DNA of 64,000 bases. Origin: Simmondsia chinensis (taxonomy: Eukaryota; Streptophyta; Magnoliopsida; Caryophyllales; Simmondsiaceae). Positions 57,343-64,000 of this stretch are shown here, in pieces. The notes under the pieces were generated by a model. The model worked only from the letters and a program-made list of their open reading frames with translations. It was not told where the DNA came from and did not search any database. Made by a program: the position numbers and the translations under genes. Each line of letters opens with the position of its first letter. The stretch's first letter is position 1. The stretch lies in assembly GCA_018398585.1 (NCBI GenBank), contig JAGTTD010000007.1:12950320-13014319 (forward strand). The letters are read 5' to 3'.

Positions 57343-57900
57343 CACTACAAAAAAAAAGTGACTACTACCAACAAGAAGATTGTTATTGGCAATGTCAATT
57401 TTTTTGTTGGTCAAGGCTTGACCAATAGAAATCGATTTGTTGGTAAGCTGTTGGTATAGCCTCTATTGGTAAAAGTTTTACCAAAGGAAATTTTAAACTG
57501 TTCGTAATAGCTTGTCATTAGCCACAATTGTTCATTTGTTAGTAAAAGTTGTACCAAAAAAGTTTTCTATTGGTAAAAGTTACTACCAGCACAAATTCTC
57601 TATTGGTCAAGAGTATACCAACAATAAATTCTTTACTGATAAAAGTTGTACCAATAAAAATTGTCAACTGGTAAAGGATAGTATCAACACAAATTTTTTG
57701 TTGGTAAAAGATTTTTTACCAACAACAAATTATTTGTTGGTAAAAGTTATACCAATAAAAACTGAATGTTGGCAAAGGATATTCCAACCAAAAAATTTTT
57801 TTATTGCTAAAGATTATTCCTACAATCAGCATATAGTAGCAGAAGATATACCAACAAAGACTTTCTATATATACCAACAATAATTTGCATTAGCAATGAT
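57343..57900. repeat. CACTA subterminal palindrome array
   Basis: About eleven variants of TTGGTAAAAGTT.TACCAA, each a near-palindrome, recur every 40-55 bp (for example near 57469, 57541, 57640, 57695 and 57737). In En/Spm elements such subterminal repeats are bound by the TNPA-type protein. The open plus-strand frames over this array are repeat artefacts. Confidence 0.85.
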
Positions 57901-58047
57901 TTCCCAACAATTTCATACAGCTAGTCCCTTCATTAATATATATACATTTAGCAACAAACAAATCCCCATAGCATCCAAAATACATCTTTAATATCATGTC
58001 TAATTTAATCCCCAACAAAAAAACAATCCAAAATAAATCCTAAAAGT

Positions 58048-59850
58048 TTATGTAGCAAAAAAGATAAATCCATGATACATATGCAAAAAAGACATCCTCC
58101 TACATGTCATCTTCATCAGTGTATTCCTAGTCTCCATGCTCTTGATTAAGGTCATCATCAACTGACACGCCCTTTTCCTGTGACAACGATTAACAAATAT
58201 GTCAAATGTACAACTTAAACTCAATCCCAATCTTTTAGCACATGATTCAGTTATACATAAGAGTTAACAATCAAGTCCTAGCATTTGCACCACCATATTT
58301 TGGAATATTTATCTTTATAATTCATATTCACTATTGCAAAGCCAAAATAAATATATTATGTCATAAGTAAACGATCAATAGTCAATTAAGCTCAATAAGA
58401 AACAACTCTAATTAACATACTATCGAGAACTATATTAGCCTAACTTCAAACTAATAAAATGTTGCTTTACTACTACATGTTGAACAATTACCTTTCCTAT
58501 AAATTTTAGAAGAGTGGACTCAAGAAAGTTTATCTTTTCCCATGATTTCTTTAAGCTTTCATCTGAATTAGACAACTTCTCATTCACAAATTTCAGCTCC
58601 TCCTTCAACTTTCTGGCCTTGGCCTGTTCCTTAGCTAGAGCAGCATGCTTAGCACTACAACGAGGAACCTTAATACTTAATCCGTAGGTTTTTGCGTATC
58701 CATTATTGTTCTCTCCCACAACTTCAAAAAATATCTTCCTTCATTTTTCTTTAATGAATGCTTCATCTGCATCATCCGGAAGTTCTGATAGTCTCCTATC
58801 AATCTCCATATGTAAAAAGTAGTATTTTAATCTATTAAAATATGTATTGGGATGCATAAACACTAAACAAATTTAGAATGATCTAATAAATATAGCAATC
58901 ATCAAACCAAGGTAGTAGAAGTATCATCATCAAGCATGGTGTGATGCTTCGAAATATGGGTTTCCTTATAGATATCAATCTCATTGGGTTCTTTACCATC
59001 TTGTTTCCTCTATTCAAACAAGAATGTATGTGTTACTTAACGAAAAATTTAGAGTATAAAATTATTGAAATATCAATCTAAAAAGAGCTTCAATTACCAT
59101 AGCTTTCTGTACTCTTGCAAAACTCTTGGTACCTGCATAGTGTCTTGATTTTGATTCTTTTTGATTGGCTATGGCTCTTTGGCGGCATTTTTATATCAAA
59201 AATTATGACACAATGAGAATAATTAATAGAAAAGCGGGAACTACAACCATTATCAATATAAGAATATTAGATCCATTATTACTATTAGAATCACATTGAT
59301 ATGCCTGCCCTTTTTCAGAAAAGCAAAACTCTACAAACTTTCTCCACTGTAAGTCAGGTATAACGTCAAGTTTATTGCCTAAAGCTTTCTCTTTCGAGAA
59401 ATCATCAATCAGGCCATTTCTCCACTCGCTTTTATTTTCTCTCCAATTATACTTCATTTTTAAACGGACCCGCATGTTTGGCTCCCTTTCTTCAGGGAAG
59501 TAGGACTCTTCTTGAAATATAAATACAACAATCACTTAGAACTCAAGCAATGTAATTGATAGTCTATTTCTATTTTTTACATAATAATAATAAAGTTACA
59601 TTTATGATTTGCCATATGTGGTCTATTCTCCACCCTTGCATTTCTAACCAATGCTCTAGATCAATTGGCAGCTTTCGAGGATTTCTAGCATGAATACCAA
59701 TCAAAGTTGACAATTTCCTTTGATTGTCATCATCAGGCTGACCTTCAGCATTAACGTCAATAAAAAATTTGTCCTTCAATCTCTTCAATTTATTTGGCCC
59801 CCTCTTTTTCTTTTGAGGCTCCAATCCTACAACACCAAACAAATTCCATT
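58048..59850 (-). pseudogene. CACTA I Ptta/En-Spm-type (TNPA-like) gene
   Basis: Minus-strand exon-like blocks in order: KKKRGPNKLKRLKDKFFIDV and RKLSTLIGIHARNPRKLPID (59570-59842), RVRLKMKYNWRENKSEWRNG and DLQWRKFVEFCFSEKGQ (59203-59535), HYAGTKSFARVQKAM (about 59100-59180), EPNEIDIYKETHISKHHTML (about 58915-58990), and a Lys/Glu-rich coiled coil (58435-58719: KEQAKARKLKEELKFVNEKL). This order is that of the plant transposase family (Ptta/En/Spm), whose members bind element ends. Introns probably separate the blocks; stops such as the one near 58740 suggest decay. Confidence 0.75.
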
Positions 59851-60309
59851 AGTATATATCAAGGGTGTTAATTTTAAGGCAATAAAATGTAATTGAGAAC
59901 TAAATTTACCATATTAAAATCTTTGCTATATCATTAATATATAATAAATACGATATTGCAATTCAAATCCTAAAAATATTATAATACAACCTGATCGAGT
60001 GCTCCTAGTGGGTTGTGCTTGCCCTTGAGATTGAGTTGATGTACCAGATGTATTACCAGTTCCAGACCCTAAACAAATTCACATGACATCAAAGCATCGA
60101 CCATAAATGTGTACTTGATACAATGTCCACAACTACAAAATTAACATGATTAATTCACAACCTTGTCTTTCATTACTTCTAAGTATATCAAGCCTTTTCT
60201 TCTGCAGTAGACAATAACAATTATCTTTATTACCTTTTCCAATGGAAATAGCAAAAAAAAAAAAAAAAAAAGAAAAAAAGGGAGAAATGGTTAAGAGTAC
60301 CCATAACTA

Positions 60310-60570
60310 GTACACGATTACAAGATAAAACATAATGTAATTTGAAAAAATAGACTCATGAATCATATTTTCTCCTTCATCAGGAATGATATTTTTTGCA
60401 ACATGCTCTACTTCTGCTTCAACATATGGCTGATTATCATGCGTCTGATCAGTAGGTAATAAAGCACGTCGTGCTTTTTGAAAGAATGTCTCATCATCAC
60501 CCCGCTTTGGAGGTAGAGGATGATAAGCCAACCTAGGGCTGCAACGTAATTGCTGAAGAATATATTGCAC
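60310..60570 (-). other. CACTA I exon-like segment, role unclear
   Basis: An open minus-strand stretch with SPRLAYHPLPPKRGDDETFF and an acidic end (EAEVEHVAKNIIPDEGENMI). It lies between the TNP2-type and Ptta-type genes and could be the first exon of the latter. No domain is recognised. An A tract lies at 60257-60274. Confidence 0.4.
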
Positions 60571-60609
60571 TTGTGCTATTTGATGATCATTTCTATGAGA
60601 AGCTAGTTC

Positions 60610-63600
60610 CTACAAAGAAAATAGGAATGACAACATCGCAAAAATATAATCGAGATATATTAACAAATAACAATATAGCAATAAAATGTGTGGAAAACTT
60701 GCAAATCTGACGACTTCACTAGCCTTCTCTTCATTCCAGTAGATGCCATGAAAACCTTTTATAGGTGTAGTTACATGGACAAGAACAGATGAATTGTGAG
60801 TTATTGCTTTCTTGTCAACACTTTTTACACGGAACCTAAAACTATCGCATGTGATCCTTGTCATCTTCTTTATCCAATTGCTAGGCTATTTACTTAACCA
60901 TCGTAGGTCCTCTGCTTTGTTAGGGTTAGTAGGTACATATCGCTCAACCTACAAAAGTAAACAATTGTTAGAAAAATAAATATGTTAAAATTATTTATCA
61001 AGAACTACATCATGATGCCTATATTATATACAACTTAAACTTACATCATGGAAACCAAGTAAGAAACTCTACTTTGTGGATCTCCTCAATTTCTTTTTCA
61101 GTCATGTGGCTGTTTTGAACAGTAATAAGATCATGATGCTTACTGTAAATAGAAAAGTTGTGAGCTTACATTTGAAATATAAACTTTACATCATCAACGA
61201 AGAAACAAATGAAATAAAAGTCTTTGTTAAAGAATATACTTAATGCAGTCTTGAATGTCTTCACAGTTGAACAAGATATATCCATGCGCTTGTTGTAAGA
61301 GAACATAAGAGGCCAACATGACACTCTTTTCAAAAGTGTAATAACTTTTGAGGGAGAATATTGACAATCCTTCGCATGCTTCGCCATCCTTTGCATCATC
61401 ATTTCTTTTGGACTTTGTCTTTCTTGTCTCAACACCCTGCAAATACCTCTCGCAAAAAGTAAGGCATTCTTCTGAAAGGTATCCTTCAAAAATTGGTGCT
61501 TCTAGTCAACTTCGATTACGTACATAATGCTCTAACTTATGCAAAATTCTATTTAAGATTATTAAAATAAAATTAGGATGTGCCAAGCACATTAATTATA
61601 AATATAAAAACCATGAAAAACCCTAACTAGATTACATACCTCTCAACTGGATACATCAGGCGAAAACAAACAGCGCTTGCTATACGTGCTTCATATGGTA
61701 GACGAATAGCAAGGTGCACCATGACGTCGAAGAATGAAGGAGGTACTAATTGCTCGAGTTCACAAAGGGTTATTGTTATCCTATCTTGTAACCACTCAAA
61801 GTCATATGTTGTCGCCACTTTTGAGCATAGATCTTGAAAGCAGTTGCTGAATTGAATTATAACACGATTCACCGCCTTATTTTGCAAATTCCGCATTGAT
61901 AAAGCAAACAACTACTGCTTCAAAACATGATAATCATGACTTTTTAAGCCCGAGATCTTTCTTTCCATCGTCCTCACACATCTAGCAATATTGCTTGCAT
62001 ATCCATCAGGAACTCTAATAGTAGCTAAGACTCCCAAAAGTTTCTTTTTTTCTTCAACACTTAATGTGAAACATGCAGGAAGTAAATATACTTTGCCCTT
62101 TCCTTCCCTTGGTTGAAGATCCTTTTGAATGTTCATATCCACGAGGTCAAGGCATGATTGCACCGTATCTTTTGTTTTCCCTTCAATATCTAGAATAGTA
62201 CAAACCAAGCTTTCACAAATATTCTTCTGTATATGCATCACGTCAAGGTTATGCCTTATTATTGGATGTTCCCAATATGACAGTTGGAAAAAAAATGCTC
62301 TTCTTCTTCCAAGGGTCAACTTCCTCAGCCCTTTTCTTCTTTTTATGTTGTAACTGCAAACCCTTATCTAATGTCACCTGCAGTCCTTCCATTTGTTCTA
62401 ACAACTTTACTCCAGATCTCAACGTTGGAGCATGCTTTTTCTCTATGGTTCCATCAAACGCCTTTCTGCTACAACGAAATTTATGATTGTTATCGAGAAA
62501 GCATCGATGTTCTTGGTAACATAATTTCCTACTCCGTTTCAGGTAGCGAGAGCATGTATCTACATTACAATGAGGACATGCACATTTCCCCTTTGTTCTC
62601 CACCCAGACAAATTACCATAGGCTGGGAAATCATTGATTGTCCATAACAATGCCGCGTGTAAAGAAAAGGTCTCATCTGCTGAAGCATCGTAAGTGTTCA
62701 CACCCGTCTCCCGCATCTCACTCAACTCCTCAACTAGAGGTTGTAAGTAGACTTCGATGTCATTACCAGGCGCTTTTGGACCCGGTATAGCAAGGTTAGC
62801 ATGAAATAAGATTGCTTCATACACATCTATGGTGGCAAATTGCAGTTCATTAACACAACTGGCTATATGCTGTATTGAGTACCCATAATTCCAAAGGGTT
62901 AAATCCATCACTAGCAAGGCCAAGCCTCACATATTGATGATCTAAAGAGAATTCTGGGTATCACTCATCAAAAATTTTCCATGCTTCGGTGTCTACAGGA
63001 TGTCTTAGCTTACCGTCTTTCTTTCGAGCATCCGCATGCCATCTCATATAACTAGTTGTTTTCGTTGACATAAGCATCTTCTTAAGTCTAGGTATCAAGG
63101 GGAAGTGATGAAGCACCTTATTAGGGACTTTTTTCCACTGGCCAATGACACTACATTCCCATTGTTTATGGTCTTCCATCTTGAAGCACCACAAATAGGG
63201 CATGCGTCATAGTCCAATAAATCCTTCCAAAACAACACACAATCGTTGGGACACGCATCTATTTTATTGTATGTAAGACCCAACTTTCTAATAATGCCCT
63301 TTGCTTTGTAATATGTGTTCGGCAATGTTTCCCCCTTTGGCAAAGCCTTTTTAAACAAAGTCCGAAGTTCAGTAAATTCAGCATCGATCACCCCATGCTT
63401 GCATTTAAGATGATATAGCTGAACAAGAAATGAGGGCTTTCTAAATTCCTCACAATCAGGATATAAGGGTTGCTCTGCATCTTTAAGCAATTCGTAAAAA
63501 CTTTCAGTTTCTACATTAGGTCCTTCCATTGGTGGTTGTGATGATTCGTCCATATTAATAAGATTATGTACCCCATATGCATCTCCGATCATCTCATAAA

Positions 63601-63913
63601 CACCATAATCATCGTCCCAAACATTCATCTCCATCTCGCTACAAGTATCTTTGCCCTCATAAACTTCTGATTCCCAATGACTATGCCATATGCTACGAGC
63701 ATAATCAGAATCCATGCCTTGAAGGTGAAGATGGAGTTCCACAGTGAGTTTATCTTTGCTATATCAATTAGCACACAACTTACATGGACACGGTATCAAC
63801 CCGTTTTCACGAACAACATTAAGAGCATACGAGACAAATGGTCGCATTCCATTCTCAAATTCACTTGAAGCCCTTGGGAACTTCACCCAATCCTTATTTT
63901 TAAACACATCCAT
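60610..63913 (-). pseudogene. CACTA I TNP2-type transposase
   Basis: The ATG at 63913 opens the transposase-associated domain (DWVKFPRASSEFENGMRPFV and IPCPCKLCAN), with a TGA at codon 50. LPNTYYKAKGIIRKLGLTYN and CPNDCVLFWKD..YDACPICG follow, then after frameshifts MSTKTTSYMRWHADARKKDG and YPEFSLDHQYVRLGLASDGF. Text with two TGG-to-TAG changes comes next, then IPGPKAPGNDIEVYLQPLVE and WTINDFPAYGNLSGW (62249-62923). The segments at 61627-62319 have HNLDVMHIQKNICE (DUF4218 region; Gln where Glu is usual) and EQLVPPSFFDVMVHLAIRLP. Downstream blocks are EECLTFCERYLQ (about 61440-61490) and the DUF4216-like RFRVKSVDKKAITHNSSV (60610-60864). It would cut element ends; this copy is inactive. Confidence 0.88.
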
Positions 63914-64000
63914 ATGGAAAATCCTACACTTACCAATATTCACAAATCAATTATAAAAGATAGTAAAATATCTATCCAAATCAACTCATACCATATAACC

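Larger units (their letters stand above)
57343..64000 (-). mobile_element. CACTA (En/Spm) transposon I, incomplete at right
   Basis: It starts CACTACAAAAAAAAAGTG at 57343, the exact CACTA-type terminus, directly where copia H similarity ends (adjacent 3 bp GCT at 57340-57342). A subterminal array of short palindromes follows, then minus-strand genes of Ptta/En-Spm type and TNP2 type. The other end is beyond the window, so the length and target duplication cannot be checked. Confidence 0.9.

Noticed and set aside
57512..57883. Plus-strand open frame of 123 codons
   Set aside because: It is produced by the repeated TTGGTAAAAGTT.TACCAA array of the CACTA end; the peptide is itself repetitive.

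Overview
This window looks like heterochromatic, repeat-rich DNA from a large flowering-plant genome. It holds a plant-type RTE LINE, an L1-type LINE, Tnt1-like and other Ty1/copia elements, a Ty3/gypsy-derived element, BED-finger hAT transposons, a CACTA (En/Spm) transposon and Tourist-like MITEs. The species cannot be told from the sequence, although a eudicot seems likely. I found no convincing host protein gene, rRNA or tRNA. Every coding signal I could recognise belongs to a mobile element, and almost all are broken by stops or frameshifts.

Layout, left to right. 1-4.9 kb: a Tourist-like element (562-1519) carrying a poly(A)-tailed retroposed fragment, then an RTE LINE with target-site duplications (TSDs) (1571-4864) whose single reading frame has seven in-frame stops and no frameshift. 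5.7-6.0 kb: a foldback MITE. 7.2-20.2 kb: an old minus-strand copia (B) split twice, by complete copia A (7535-14002, minus strand, TSD GTAAG) landing in its 3' LTR and by complete copia C (14730-19572, plus strand, TSD TATAC) landing in its reverse transcriptase. 20.2-25.1 kb: AT-rich DNA with two foldback or long-TIR elements (22555-22842 and 23334-24622).

25.1-48.1 kb is a four-level stack. L1-type LINE J (25135-29009, resuming at 47762) was hit by copia D (29010-47761). Copia D was then hit three times: by hAT E inside its 5' LTR (29147-37378), by hAT F inside its leader (38199-41218), and by a 5'-truncated RTE LINE at the gag/protease junction (42647-43325). hAT E was in turn hit by gypsy-like element G (31196-36281), whose interior encodes nothing I recognise as gag-pol. 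Removing the hAT and one TSD copy makes the two copia D LTRs exactly equal in length (453 bp), which supports the boundaries.

48.1-53.0 kb: AT-rich DNA with low-complexity tracts, a truncated MITE and a gypsy RT fossil. 53.0-57.3 kb: copia H, a diverged relative of D, carrying a Harbinger-like insertion in its leader and cut by a CACTA transposon that starts at 57343 and runs off the right edge. The CACTA carries a subterminal palindrome array, a Ptta/En-Spm-type gene and a TNP2-type transposase gene, all degenerate.

The most unusual points are these. Copia A lacks a normal tRNA primer-binding site, and a 14-nt segment at exactly that position is complementary to its own U5. Element G is a non-autonomous LTR element with a long unrecognised reading frame. 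Copia D and copia H share a tandem-repeat leader. Copia C has LTRs crowded with palindromic GATCGATCGG motifs. One hAT end carries a perfect 17-bp-arm palindrome.
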